Positions 1 to 8,081 of a stretch of DNA of 64,000 nt are shown here, in pieces. Numbering within the stretch: the stretch's first letter is position 1; each line of letters begins with the position of its first letter. This stretch comes from Sphingomonadaceae bacterium (GTDB taxonomy: Bacteria > Pseudomonadota > Alphaproteobacteria > Sphingomonadales > Sphingomonadaceae). The notes beneath the pieces were generated by a model. It had not been told where the DNA came from and made no database searches. It saw only the letters and a program-made list of their open reading frames with translations. The translations under genes and the position numbers were made by a program. The stretch spans positions 1-64,000 of the forward strand of contig JACKKZ010000002.1 of NCBI GenBank assembly GCA_024236195.1, given 5' to 3'.

Positions 1-43
1 CTTGGGTTGTAGGATTATTGCAGTCTGGGGGGACTGAGACGGG

Positions 44-925
44 ATGGCGGGGAAACGCGAATTTCTCTATCACCAGCTCTTCGTAGGGGCTGAACCGGAT
101 GGGCGGCTGACGGCCACAAACCGGCTGTTGATCCTGGTCATCATTCTTGCCGTCGCCGCCGCCGCGCTTTCCACCGAACCGCTGATTACCGGCGAATGGC
201 ACCATGTCTTGCTGATCAGCGAGCTGGTGTTCGGGGCAATCTTCCTGCTCGAATATGTCGCGCGCATTTATGCAGCTGCGGAAGTGCCCGGACCGGGAAC
301 GGACTGGCAGAAGCGCTGGCGCTTCATCCGGTCGCCGCTGGGGTTGATCGACCTGCTGGTGGTTGTTTCCACTCTCATCCCCTTCATCACTGCCGATGCC
401 GCCATGCTGCGGACTGTGCGCCTGCTGCGTGTCTTTGCTGTGATGAAGTTTGGCCGCTTCTCCAAGGCAATCCGCGAAATCAGCAGCGCGATTGGCGAAC
501 GGGCAGACGATCTGATCGTCACCATGGCGCTGGCGGGCGTGCTGCTGCTGGTCGGCTCGACCGCCATGTATATGACCGAAGGACATTTGCAACCGGACGA
601 GTTCGGCTCCATCCCGCGCGCCTTGTGGTGGGCAATCATTACGCTCACTACGGTCGGCTATGGCGATGCCTCCCCCATCACTCCGCTGGGCAAGGTGTTC
701 GCTTCCGTGGTTGCACTGTGCGGGATTGCGCTGGTCGCCATGCCCACCGGCATTATCGCGGCGGCCTTCTCTGACGCGATGCAGCGCCGCCGGGATGAAA
801 AGCTGGAGGAATTGCGCCGCTACCTTGAGGAAATCGAGGAAGAAGAAGAGGTTATCGAAGAACGCCTCGCCGAAATGACCCGCCCCGGCCGCCGCCGCAG
901 GCCCTTGCCCAGGAAAGACAAGTAG
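44..925 (+). CDS. Voltage-gated potassium channel-like ion transporter
   Basis: A 293-residue six-helix cation channel of the Kv/KvAP type. Helices S1 (about 27-46) and S2 (54-77) are followed by S3 (97-116). S4 (about 121-145) carries regularly spaced arginines in MLRTVRLLRV. S5 is at about 156-178 and S6 at 217-246. The selectivity filter TTVGYGD is at 202-208, so K+ selectivity is expected. The tail from about 249 is very Glu/Arg rich and probably a coiled coil for tetramer assembly. It would sit in the inner membrane and conduct K+ in response to voltage. The start follows a GACGGG stretch. nth begins 5 nt after the stop, suggesting co-transcription. Family assignment is firm; gating properties are inferred. 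Confidence 0.93.
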   Translation: MAGKREFLYHQLFVGAEPDGRLTATNRLLILVIILAVAAAALSTEPLITGEWHHVLLISELVFGAIFLLEYVARIYAAAEVPGPGTDWQKRWRFIRSPLGLIDLLVVVSTLIPFITADAAMLRTVRLLRVFAVMKFGRFSKAIREISSAIGERADDLIVTMALAGVLLLVGSTAMYMTEGHLQPDEFGSIPRALWWAIITLTTVGYGDASPITPLGKVFASVVALCGIALVAMPTGIIAAAFSDAMQRRRDEKLEELRRYLEEIEEEEEVIEERLAEMTRPGRRRRPLPRKDK

Positions 926-930
926 CAGGC

Positions 931-1581
931 GTGACCAAGGACCAGATTTTCGAATTCTTCCGCCGGTTGGCGGAGGATAATCCCGAGCCGGAGACGGAGC
1001 TGGAATATGGCAATGCCTACCAGCTGGTGGTGGCAGTTGCCCTGTCTGCGCAAGCGACCGATGTGGGCGTGAACAAGGCCACCCGCGCGCTGTTTGCCAA
1101 GGTGACCACGCCGCAGCAAATGCTCGATCTGGGCGAGGATGGGCTGAAAGAGCACATCAAGACTATCGGCCTGTTCAACTCCAAGGCGAAGAATGTCATC
1201 GCGCTAAGCCAGCTGCTGGTGGATGAATATGGCGGTGAAGTGCCAGATACACGCGAAGACCTTGTCCGCCTGCCCGGCGTGGGGCGCAAGACCGCCAATG
1301 TCGCGCTCAATTGTTGGTTCAAACAAGAGACTTTCGCAGTCGACACGCACATCTTCCGCGTCGGCAACCGCACAGGCCTCGCCAAGGGCAAGACCCCCGA
1401 CCATGTCGAAGCGAAGCTGGAAAAGCGCGTCCCCCAGCCCTTCCGCCTCCACGCCCATCACTGGCTGATCCTGCATGGGCGCTACGTCTGCAAGGCAAGG
1501 ACGCCGGAATGCTGGCGGTGCGGGGTGGCGGATTTGTGCAGCTTCCGGAAGAAGGTGCTGGAGAAGCCCAAGGGGCGGTGA
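931..1581 (+). CDS. nth: Endonuclease III (DNA glycosylase/AP lyase)
   Basis: Base-excision repair enzyme that removes oxidised pyrimidines and cleaves AP sites. It has 216 residues, the usual length. The helix-hairpin-helix LPGVGRKTA carries catalytic Lys120, and VDTHIFRV carries Asp138. The [4Fe-4S] ligands are Cys187, Cys194, Cys197 and Cys203 (C-x6-C-x2-C-x5-C). These numbers coincide with those of the E. coli enzyme. The start is GTG at 931, 5 nt after the channel gene stop, which supports a two-gene transcript. Confidence 0.97.
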   Translation: MTKDQIFEFFRRLAEDNPEPETELEYGNAYQLVVAVALSAQATDVGVNKATRALFAKVTTPQQMLDLGEDGLKEHIKTIGLFNSKAKNVIALSQLLVDEYGGEVPDTREDLVRLPGVGRKTANVALNCWFKQETFAVDTHIFRVGNRTGLAKGKTPDHVEAKLEKRVPQPFRLHAHHWLILHGRYVCKARTPECWRCGVADLCSFRKKVLEKPKGR

Positions 1582-1609
1582 TGGCGAGCCTGCAATCCCC
1601 CCCCACCTT

Positions 1610-1989
1610 GTCATTCCCGCGCAGGCGGGAATCCAGTAACAGGCTATCTATGCAGCGCGACTTTGCCCCTTGCGTCTACATCCTCGCATCGCGCCGCAAC
1701 GGTACGCTCTATATCGGTGTCACCTCGAATCTCCTGCAACGCATTGCCCAGCACCGCGAGGGCATTCTCGGAGGTTTTACCAGGCAGTACGGCGTCAAGA
1801 TGCTGGTCTGGTTCGAGCCGCATGACGACATCGAACAGGCCATCCTGCGCGAAAAGCGGCTCAAGAAATGGAACCGCGCATGGAAGCTGCGCCTGATCGA
1901 AGAGAGCAATCCAGCGTGGCGCGACCTTGCGGAGGATTTCGGATTTGCGCCCTTGGCCACCGCTGGATTCCCGCCTTCGCGGGGATGAC
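1610..1989. repeat. Inverted repeat pair flanking a GIY-YIG mini-gene
   Basis: The left arm is 1610-1636 and the right arm 1963-1989, inverted, matching at 25 of 27 positions (core GGCGGGAATCCAG and its complement). Each arm is itself a small hairpin (CCCGC...GCGGG). The right arm contains the TGA stop and the last codons of the enclosed gene, so gene and repeats form one cassette-like unit of about 380 bp. This resembles dispersed palindromes common in proteobacterial intergenic DNA. Confidence 0.85.
1650..1988 (+). CDS. GIY-YIG domain protein (UvrC/URI-type, YhbQ-like)
   Basis: A 112-residue single-domain GIY-YIG protein. The opening strand is VYILASRRNG and the second element LYIGVT replaces the YIG part. 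It is followed by the Arg helix NLLQRIAQHREG, the His/Lys stretch and the distal Glu region (EQAILREKRLKKW), all typical of the small bacterial COG2827 group. The ATG at 1650 is chosen because the domain begins directly after it; upstream in-frame codons run through nth and the repeat. The last nine residues (AGFPPSRG) are encoded by the flanking repeat. The cellular role of this family is not established. A second member lies at 52396-52725. Confidence 0.85.
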   Translation: MQRDFAPCVYILASRRNGTLYIGVTSNLLQRIAQHREGILGGFTRQYGVKMLVWFEPHDDIEQAILREKRLKKWNRAWKLRLIEESNPAWRDLAEDFGFAPLATAGFPPSRG

Positions 1990-2021
1990 AATGTGGGGCT
2001 GGAGTGGGTGAAGGGCGTTAG

Positions 2022-2333
2022 TTAGCGTTCACGACCTCGAATCTCATGCCAGTATTCTTTTGCCACATCGTCATCAATTTCCACGGGCATTGAGCTTTCC
2101 GGATAGAGGCGGTCCATGCCGTCTTTCCGGGGACCGGATATCCAAAAATGATCGCCATTATCTTCGGCAATATGGTTGTATTTATAGCCCCCGCTAAACT
2201 TGTAGAATGTGCGACCGCCATAGTGGATGGACCGGCCAGATTTTGAAAATGTGACACGTCCTATTCGTGCTGGTCCATTGAGGCCTTCTGATTTGTCCTC
2301 AATGTACATGATCCGAGTTTTTGGCTTGGACAT
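2022..2333 (-). CDS. Small conserved protein of unknown function
   Basis: A 103-residue protein beginning MSKPKTRIMYIE, with the pattern ARIGRVTFSKSGRSIHYGG, HFWISGPRKDG and EIDDDVAKEYW. I recognise this as a widespread small family of unknown function that is sometimes mislabelled as a DXP synthase. No membrane segment or signal is visible. The ATG at 2333 is preceded by GAGGGG at good spacing and lies 7 nt after the stop of the upstream gene, so the two are probably one transcript. Base composition is lower in GC than the flanks, which hints at acquisition. Confidence 0.75.
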   Translation of the reverse strand: MSKPKTRIMYIEDKSEGLNGPARIGRVTFSKSGRSIHYGGRTFYKFSGGYKYNHIAEDNGDHFWISGPRKDGMDRLYPESSMPVEIDDDVAKEYWHEIRGRER

Positions 2334-2340
2334 TGACCCC

Positions 2341-2787
2341 TCAAACGTCATCCGCCGAGTGCAAGGTTGAAGCCCGTTTTGAAGCATCAACGACCTGTTG
2401 GGCATTGGAAAGCAAACCCTCGATATCGTCGATCACTTGTTCAACCTGATCGTCATGCATGACGTAGGGAGCTGCCACCTGTTGAAGGTAAGCGGCACGC
2501 TCTTCAGCCTGCATACTCCACCATCCAATGTGGCCACTTTCGTCAAAGACTGTCTTTGAGATTGACCAACGATCCTCATGCGAAAAATGAATGGCTCTGC
2601 CAGCGATGTCCGGACGCGCGACCACCGCGATCTGCGATGCCAGACCGGCAAGCGGTTCGTTCAGCAACACGTCCGGATCAAATTTTTCTCCAAACTTCGC
2701 CTTGAGGATAATCCCGAGGAGAAGCGCTGCGGCGCCGTTCAATTGGAGCGTATCCGCTTCGGGATCATAGGTAGGGAAGTTTTTCAT
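2341..2787 (-). CDS. Hypothetical protein
   Basis: A 148-residue protein I do not recognise. It begins MKNFPTYDPEADTLQL, has a short hydrophobic stretch (AAALLLGIIL) near residue 20, and a Glu/Asp-rich C-terminal helix with DDQVEQVIDDIEGLL. It has neither a signal peptide nor a clear catalytic motif. The pairing with the gene 7 nt downstream and the shared lower GC content suggest the two were acquired together. The start codon has a GGAG-like sequence about 10 nt upstream. Confidence 0.6.
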   Translation of the reverse strand: MKNFPTYDPEADTLQLNGAAALLLGIILKAKFGEKFDPDVLLNEPLAGLASQIAVVARPDIAGRAIHFSHEDRWSISKTVFDESGHIGWWSMQAEERAAYLQQVAAPYVMHDDQVEQVIDDIEGLLSNAQQVVDASKRASTLHSADDV

Positions 2788-2804
2788 TGGACTGACGCTC
2801 CACC

Positions 2805-4040
2805 CTAAACATCATCCGCCGAGATCATCTCTGCGCGGTCAATCTCGCCCGTCAGGCTCGCCACAGTCGTCGCCACGGCGGCGTCGCCGGTGACGTTGGT
2901 GGTGGTGCGCATCATGTCCATGATCCGGTCCACGCCCGCTACGAAGGCGATGGTTTCCAGCGGCACGCCCACCGCTCCAAACACCAGCGCCATCATGATC
3001 AGTCCGGCGCCGGGAATGCCCGCTGCGCCCACGGCCCCCAGAGTGCCAAGGATCGAGATCAGGAAATACTGGCCCCAAGTCAGGTCCACGCCGAAAATCT
3101 GCGCGCCAAACAGGGTCGCCAGGCCGAGATACATCGCCGTGCCGTTCATATTGATCGTTGCGCCCAGCGAGATTACGAAACTGGCGACCGAATTGCTCAC
3201 CCCCAGATTGCGCTCTGCACAGCGCAGGGTCACCGGCAAAGTTGCGTTGGAGCTGGCGGTGGAATAGCTGACCGCGATGGCGTCCACGATGCCGCGGAAG
3301 AAGTCGATCACCGGCAATTTCGCGATGAATTTGATCATCGACGAATACATCACCCCGATAATCAGCAGGCAGCCGAGATAGTTGAGGAACACCAGCTTGC
3401 CCAGCGCGGCCAGCGCCTCCAGCCCTAGCGTGCCCGCCACCCATGCCATCAGCGCGAAGACACCAAAGGGGGTCAGTTCCATCACCACCATGGTGACTTT
3501 TTGCATCACCACGCTGCCGCTATCGAAGATCTTGAGGACCGGCTCGCCCTCTTCCTTGGCCATCAATATCCCGATGCCGAGCAGCAGCGAGAAGATGATC
3601 AGCGGAAGCACATTGACGTCTGCCATCACCTGTACCGGGCTTTGCGGGACCATGGAGAGCAACATGCTGCGCCAGGTCGCTTCATTCGGTTCGGGCACCG
3701 GCCCCATGTCGATCATCGACGTATCGACACCCACGCCGGGCTGCACCACCGTGCCAAGGAACAGCCCCAACCACACCGCGATCTGACCGGTCACCACGAA
3801 CAACAACAGCGCCCGCCAGCCCACGCTGCCCAGCTTGCGCAAATCGCCTATGCTGGCCACGCCGGAAACGAGGCTGAAGAAGATCAACGGCACCACCAGC
3901 ATCTTGATGAAGCCGACAAAGATGTCGCCCACGATCTTGATGCTTTCCGCCCCCGGCCCCCACAGCCAGCCAACCAACACACCAAGGATGAGCGCCGCGA
4001 TCACGCGCTGCCACAGGGGGATTTTGAACCACGCGCTCAT
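2805..4040 (-). CDS. Dicarboxylate/amino acid:cation symporter (DAACS, GltP-type)
   Basis: A 411-residue SLC1/DAACS transporter for Na+- or H+-coupled uptake of acidic amino acids or C4-dicarboxylates through the inner membrane. The HP1 serine-rich loop appears as SYSTASSNATLPVT and the TM7 motif as ATINMNGTAMY. TM8 carries DMMRTTTNVTGDA, whose Asp and Arg match the aspartate-binding residues of GltPh. The TM7 motif has NMN where most relatives have NMD, at a residue linked to sodium binding, so coupling may differ. It stands alone, 17 nt downstream of the small-gene pair's promoter side. Confidence 0.9.
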   Translation of the reverse strand: MSAWFKIPLWQRVIAALILGVLVGWLWGPGAESIKIVGDIFVGFIKMLVVPLIFFSLVSGVASIGDLRKLGSVGWRALLLFVVTGQIAVWLGLFLGTVVQPGVGVDTSMIDMGPVPEPNEATWRSMLLSMVPQSPVQVMADVNVLPLIIFSLLLGIGILMAKEEGEPVLKIFDSGSVVMQKVTMVVMELTPFGVFALMAWVAGTLGLEALAALGKLVFLNYLGCLLIIGVMYSSMIKFIAKLPVIDFFRGIVDAIAVSYSTASSNATLPVTLRCAERNLGVSNSVASFVISLGATINMNGTAMYLGLATLFGAQIFGVDLTWGQYFLISILGTLGAVGAAGIPGAGLIMMALVFGAVGVPLETIAFVAGVDRIMDMMRTTTNVTGDAAVATTVASLTGEIDRAEMISADDV

Positions 4041-4060
4041 AGACTCAGCCTTCGCTTCTC

Positions 4061-4193
4061 AATTCCTCCCCCAGCTTGTCTGGGGGAGGGGGACCAGCCG
4101 CAAGACTGGTGGAGGGGTATGGAGGTGCTCCGCCTGCGCCCCTCCACTATGCTACGCATGGTCCCCCTCCCCAAGCAAGCTCGAGGAGGAATT
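4061..4193. repeat. Intergenic palindromic element
   Basis: About 133 bp between the symporter and dapE. The ends are inverted (AATTCCTCC and GGAGGAATT), with internal GGGGGAGGGGGACC and GGTCCCCCTCCCC arms. The element touches the dapE stop codon. A related GGGGAGGGGGACC-containing element lies at 53162-53277. It could fold as a transcript end structure; no gene is seen in it. Confidence 0.75.
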
Positions 4194-5337
4194 ATCCAGC
4201 CAGCGCATCCTGCACGATGCGCGCATAGATGTGGCTCAGCGCTTCAAGGTCCGCCAGCGCCACGGCTTCGTCGCGCTTGTGCATCGTCGCATTGCACAGG
4301 CCAAATTCGATCACCGGGCAGAGGTCTTTCAGGAAGCGCGCATCCGATGTGCCGCCGCTGGTCGAGCGTTCCGGGTCAATCCCGCTTTCCGCCTCAATCG
4401 CGCGGGCAATAATGTCACTGAATTCGCCGGGGGGCGTCAGGAAGGGCTCGCCCGAAATGATCGGCAGCGCCCGCCCGCCATGCTTTTCCGCGATACTGCC
4501 AATCAGCTCCGCCAGCGACGCGCCCGAATGCTGGTCATTGAAGCGGATCGAAATGCGCGCCTTGGCCTTGGCGGGAATGACATTATGCGCGGCATTGCCG
4601 ACTTCCAGCTCCGTGATCTCGATATTGCTCGGCTGGAACCAGTCGGTCCCTTTATCCAGCACCAGTGCGTCAATCTCTGCCAGCATGGCGACAAGCTTGG
4701 GCACCGGATTATCCGCGAGGTGCGGATAGGCAACATGGCCCTGCACACCTTCAACCTCCAGCCAGATATTGACCGAGCCGCGCCGCCCGATCTTCATCAT
4801 GTCGCCCAGCCGGTTGACGCTGGTCGGCTCGCCCACAAGGCACAGGTCGGGCACATCGCCGGTTGCGCGCATATGGTCGATCAGGGCGCGTGTGCCGTGC
4901 AGCGCAGGGCCTTCCTCGTCCCCGGTGATAATGAAGCTCACCGTGCCCGCCTCCACCGGGACAGTCGCCACGGCCGAAACCATGGACGCAATCGAACCCT
5001 TCATATCCACCGCACCGCGCCCATAGAGCAACTCGCCCCGCCGTTCAGGAGCGAAAGGCGCGCTGGCCCAGCCATCGCCGGGGGGGACCACATCCAGATG
5101 CCCGGCAAAGGCGAAATGCCGCGAACCCCCCGGCCCGCGCCGGATCGCGAAGAGGTTCTCCACCGGGGCCTCGTCACTGCCCGCAGGCCCGTCACCGCGC
5201 GAAAAGCGATGCACGGCAAAGCCCAGCGGCTCCAGCATCGCCTCCAGCACATCGAACACCAGCCCGGTGGCAGGCGTGACGCTGGGCGCTGCGATCAGCT
5301 CTTCAGCCAGCGAGGGAACGTCAGAATAGTCGCGCAT
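4192..5337 (-). CDS. dapE: Succinyl-diaminopimelate desuccinylase
   Basis: M20 metallopeptidase-family enzyme of lysine/meso-diaminopimelate synthesis. It hydrolyses N-succinyl-LL-diaminopimelate in the cytoplasm. It has 381 residues, typical for DapE. The metal and catalytic motifs are GHLDVVPPGDGW, GRGAVDMKG, TGDEEGPALHGT and the terminal NATMHKRDE histidine. The dimerisation-domain motif RGSVNIWLEVEGVQGHVAYP is also present. A GST gene ends 15 nt upstream of its start on the same strand, so the two may be co-transcribed. Confidence 0.96.
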   Translation of the reverse strand: MRDYSDVPSLAEELIAAPSVTPATGLVFDVLEAMLEPLGFAVHRFSRGDGPAGSDEAPVENLFAIRRGPGGSRHFAFAGHLDVVPPGDGWASAPFAPERRGELLYGRGAVDMKGSIASMVSAVATVPVEAGTVSFIITGDEEGPALHGTRALIDHMRATGDVPDLCLVGEPTSVNRLGDMMKIGRRGSVNIWLEVEGVQGHVAYPHLADNPVPKLVAMLAEIDALVLDKGTDWFQPSNIEITELEVGNAAHNVIPAKAKARISIRFNDQHSGASLAELIGSIAEKHGGRALPIISGEPFLTPPGEFSDIIARAIEAESGIDPERSTSGGTSDARFLKDLCPVIEFGLCNATMHKRDEAVALADLEALSHIYARIVQDALAG

Positions 5338-5352
5338 AGATTTCCGCTCAGC

Positions 5353-6021
5353 TCAGGTCGTGGGGGCCTTGTCCCATTGTTCGATCACCCATTGCTCGTC
5401 TTCCGAGGCGGCGATCCATTGCTGCATCCAGTCATGTTCCCACATCGCCTCCATATAGGCCTGGGCAAAGCCGGGCACAGCGACGCCATAGGTCACGAAA
5501 CGGCTGATGACCGGCGCATAGAAGATATCCGCCGCGCCGAATGTGCCGAACAGGAAGGGCCCGCCCTGCCCGAAACGCGCGCGCGCCTCTGCCCACAGGC
5601 CAAGGATGCGCACGATGTTATGGCGCACTTCGTCCGATACGGTCACGCCTTCATGGCGGCCTCGCACGTTCATCGGCAGCGTACGGCGCAGCGGCAGGTA
5701 AGAGCTGTGCATTTCCGCCACCATTGCGCGCGCCATGCCGCGCGCGGCGTCATCCTTGGGCCAGAAGCGGTCCCGCCCGACCTTGTCAGCGAGATATTCC
5801 ATGATCGCCAGACTGTCCCAGATCACCACCTCGTCATCCCACAGGATCGGCACCTTGCCGCTGGAAGGCTGGACCTCGCCCATCTGCTGCTTGGCGGCTT
5901 CCCACTCCTCGCCTGAGATGTTGACGGTGATCTCGTCAAAATGGAGGCCCGATTGCTTGGCCGCCAGCCAGCCGCGCAAGGACCAGCTTGAATAGTTCTT
6001 GTTGCCGATAATCAGCTTCAT
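5353..6021 (-). CDS. Glutathione S-transferase family protein
   Basis: A 222-residue cytosolic GST. The N-terminal thioredoxin-like half begins MKLIIGNKNYSSWSLRGWLAAK, with the Ser-Trp-Ser active-site region. It continues with GKVPILWDDE (cis-Pro loop) and IWDSLAIMEYLAD, the DSxAI glutathione-binding turn. The C-terminal helical half includes FGAADIFYAPVISRF. The ATG at 6021 is chosen because it starts the thioredoxin fold. The codon overlaps the TGA of a small upstream frame as ATGA. The substrate is unknown. Confidence 0.9.
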   Translation of the reverse strand: MKLIIGNKNYSSWSLRGWLAAKQSGLHFDEITVNISGEEWEAAKQQMGEVQPSSGKVPILWDDEVVIWDSLAIMEYLADKVGRDRFWPKDDAARGMARAMVAEMHSSYLPLRRTLPMNVRGRHEGVTVSDEVRHNIVRILGLWAEARARFGQGGPFLFGTFGAADIFYAPVISRFVTYGVAVPGFAQAYMEAMWEHDWMQQWIAASEDEQWVIEQWDKAPTT

Positions 6022-6186
6022 TGCCTGCTCCACCGCTGCAGCATGTCTGCGCGATAGGCGTTCAGCCACGCGCTGTCGAGGCTGAACAAGTGGAACACAT
6101 GGAACAGTGTCCTGGCCCGAATAAACCTGCCTGCGCAGGTGCCGCATATAGGCGTCGAGATAGCGGCGGGCTTGTGCGGGTTCCAT
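6018..6186 (-). pseudogene. Possible small gene interrupted by a frameshift
   Basis: Two high-GC3 frames abut here. The first starts at 6186 (MEPAQARRYLDAY, then RHLRRQVYSGQDT). The second continues as LFHVFHLFSLDSAW and NAYRADMLQRWSRQ and stops at 6018, overlapping the GST start as ATGA. Joined, they would encode about 56 residues. The switch lies near 6103-6112 and needs a one-base surplus or two-base loss. I do not recognise the product. It could be a decayed gene, a sequencing error or chance. Confidence 0.35.
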
Positions 6187-6254
6187 CCGGCAGCCTGTTG
6201 CAGAAACCGGGCGTGTAGGAAAATTGGCAGCGCGCGCTTGCCGCATTTTGTTCG

Positions 6255-6510
6255 CGCAGAGGAAAGGAGACCGCTGAGAAGGTTACGGCTTCGCCGAGTT
6301 TGTTTCACGCAAAGGCGCGAAGGCGCGAAGGCGCGAAGGCGCGAAGATTATTGTCCTTCGGCGACAGCCAATTTGCATATAGCAAGACATCCACTTGTGC
6401 TTTGGTCGCGTTGTTTGCTGCCTGCTGCCGCAGGCAATCCTTCTTTGCGCCTTTGCGCCTTTGCGCCTTTGCGTGAGAAAAATAATCTTCGCGGTCTCCT
6501 TTCCTCTGCG
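6255..6510. repeat. Composite inverted element with octamer arrays
   Basis: A roughly 256-bp palindrome. The outer arms, 6255-6274 and 6491-6510, are perfect 20-bp complements. Inside them, 6340-6352 is complementary to 6481-6493. The left inner segment (about 6311-6345) is a tandem array of the unit AAGGCGCG. The right inner segment (about 6441-6475) is an array of GCGCCTTT in opposite sense. It occupies most of the 440-bp gene-free stretch before sthA (6187-6626). I see no gene or protein-coding signal in the remainder. Confidence 0.85.
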
Positions 6511-6626
6511 GTCTCTGCGGGAACCAACAAACCCCCAACCCAGCCATAAGGACCAACCCCTACAAGCTCGAAAAACGCTTCAATCCGCTCCCCAAACGCC
6601 GTTCTCCTACCCCGGAGGACCAAACA

Positions 6627-8081
6627 ATGGCGAAATTCGATCTTGTCGTGCTGGGCAGCGGCCCCGCCGGGCGCAGGGCGGCGATACAGGCGGCCAAGCT
6701 GGGACGCAGCGTGCTGGTGGTGGATGACCGCAAGAAGGTGGGCGGCGTCTCGCTGCATACCGGCACCATCCCTTCCAAAACGCTGCGTGAGACCGCGCTA
6801 AACCTCTCCGGCTGGCGCGAGCGCGGCTTTTACGGGGCAGGCCACCGCGCCAAGCAGGTGATCGAAAGCGATGACCTCGCCGTGCGCATGGCCAAGACCT
6901 TCGACTATGAAGTCTCCGTGCTGGAGCACCAGTTCGCCCGCAACGGCGTGCGCACCATGGTCGGGCGCGGACGTTTCGAAGGGCCACACAGGATCGCCGT
7001 GGACCGCGCAATGGACGGGCAGGTGGTCACCGAAGTCGTCCATGCCGATAAAGTTCTGATCTGCGTCGGCACCGCCCCCTATCGCCCGGACCATATCCCC
7101 TTCAACGGAACCACTATCGTCGATAGCGACGATTTCATCACTTCCCCGCGCCTGCCGCGCAGCCTTGCGGTGGTCGGCGGCGGGGTGATCGGGATCGAAT
7201 ATGCGACGATCTTCAGCGCGATGGATGTACCCGTTACGCTGATAGAGCCGCGTGACCAGTTGTTGCCCTTCATGGATGCAGAGATCGTGGACCACCTCGT
7301 CCATCTGATGCGCGATCGGGGGATTGCCCTGCGGCTGGGCGGATCGGTGGAGGAAGTGCGGCTGGCGACCAATGGCCAGCCGGTTTGTATCCTGTCCGAC
7401 GGGCGGCATGTGGCATCCGAAATGGTCCTCTTCACTGCAGGCCGGGTGGGCGCGACGGGCGGGCTCAACCTTGCCGCTGCCGGGCTCAAACCCGATGAAC
7501 GCGGGCGGCTGGAAGTGGACCGCACGACCTTCCAGACCAGCCAGCCCCATATCTACGCCGCAGGCGATGTGATCGGCTTCCCCAGCCTCGCCTCCACTTC
7601 GATGGAACAGGGGCGCGCAGCGGCCTGCCACGCCTTTGGCACCGGCAATGCCCTGCCTGACAGCAACCATCCCTATGGCGTCTATGCCGTGCCCGAACTC
7701 TCGTCGGTCGGGCTGACCGAGCAGCAGGCGCGCGAGCGGGGCCTGCCCTATGAATGCGGCATCGCGCGCTTCCGCGAGACATCACGCGGGCACATCATGG
7801 GCATGGAATATGGCGTGTTGAAACTCGTCTGCCACCGCGAGACCCGCCGCGTGCTGGGCGTCCACATCATCGGCGAAGGCGCGAGCGAGCTGGTCCATAT
7901 CGGCCAGGCGGTGATCGCGCTGGGCGGGACAATCGACTATTTCGTCGAGAACAGCTTCAACTATCCGACGTTGGCGGAAGGCTACAAGGTCGCCGCACTG
8001 GATGTGTGGAACCGGCTGCAAACGCGGCTGGGGGAAGTGGTGGAGCTGAAGGCGTCCAAACCCTCATCCAACTCCGGCTAG
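6627..8081 (+). CDS. sthA: Soluble pyridine nucleotide transhydrogenase
   Basis: A 484-residue FAD flavoprotein of the disulfide-reductase fold that exchanges hydride between NADPH and NAD+ in the cytoplasm. The FAD-binding motif is VLGSGPAGRRAA. The active-site segment VGGVSLHTGTIPSKTLRE lacks both redox cysteines, as expected for this class. A second Rossmann motif, VVGGGVIGIEYA, binds NAD(P). The C-terminal interface domain contains GEGASELVHIGQ. The gene follows AGGA at 6617-6620. Its last codons (SKPSSNSG) are supplied by the repeat at 8058-8209, so the native C-terminus has probably been altered by that insertion. Confidence 0.93.
   Translation: MAKFDLVVLGSGPAGRRAAIQAAKLGRSVLVVDDRKKVGGVSLHTGTIPSKTLRETALNLSGWRERGFYGAGHRAKQVIESDDLAVRMAKTFDYEVSVLEHQFARNGVRTMVGRGRFEGPHRIAVDRAMDGQVVTEVVHADKVLICVGTAPYRPDHIPFNGTTIVDSDDFITSPRLPRSLAVVGGGVIGIEYATIFSAMDVPVTLIEPRDQLLPFMDAEIVDHLVHLMRDRGIALRLGGSVEEVRLATNGQPVCILSDGRHVASEMVLFTAGRVGATGGLNLAAAGLKPDERGRLEVDRTTFQTSQPHIYAAGDVIGFPSLASTSMEQGRAAACHAFGTGNALPDSNHPYGVYAVPELSSVGLTEQQARERGLPYECGIARFRETSRGHIMGMEYGVLKLVCHRETRRVLGVHIIGEGASELVHIGQAVIALGGTIDYFVENSFNYPTLAEGYKVAALDVWNRLQTRLGEVVELKASKPSSNSG

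Noticed and set aside
1311..1649. N-terminal extension of the first GIY-YIG frame
   Set aside because: It overlaps the 3' part of nth and the left repeat arm in a different frame; the domain starts after 1650.
3835..5916. 693-residue plus-strand open frame
   Set aside because: It lies antisense to dapE, the GST and part of the symporter, has Arg/His-rich composition typical of a high-GC shadow frame and no recognisable motif.
6305..6480. Octamer repeats that might look like a CRISPR array
   Set aside because: Units are 8 bp without spacers and occur in opposed orientation; there are no cas genes. It is a palindromic element.
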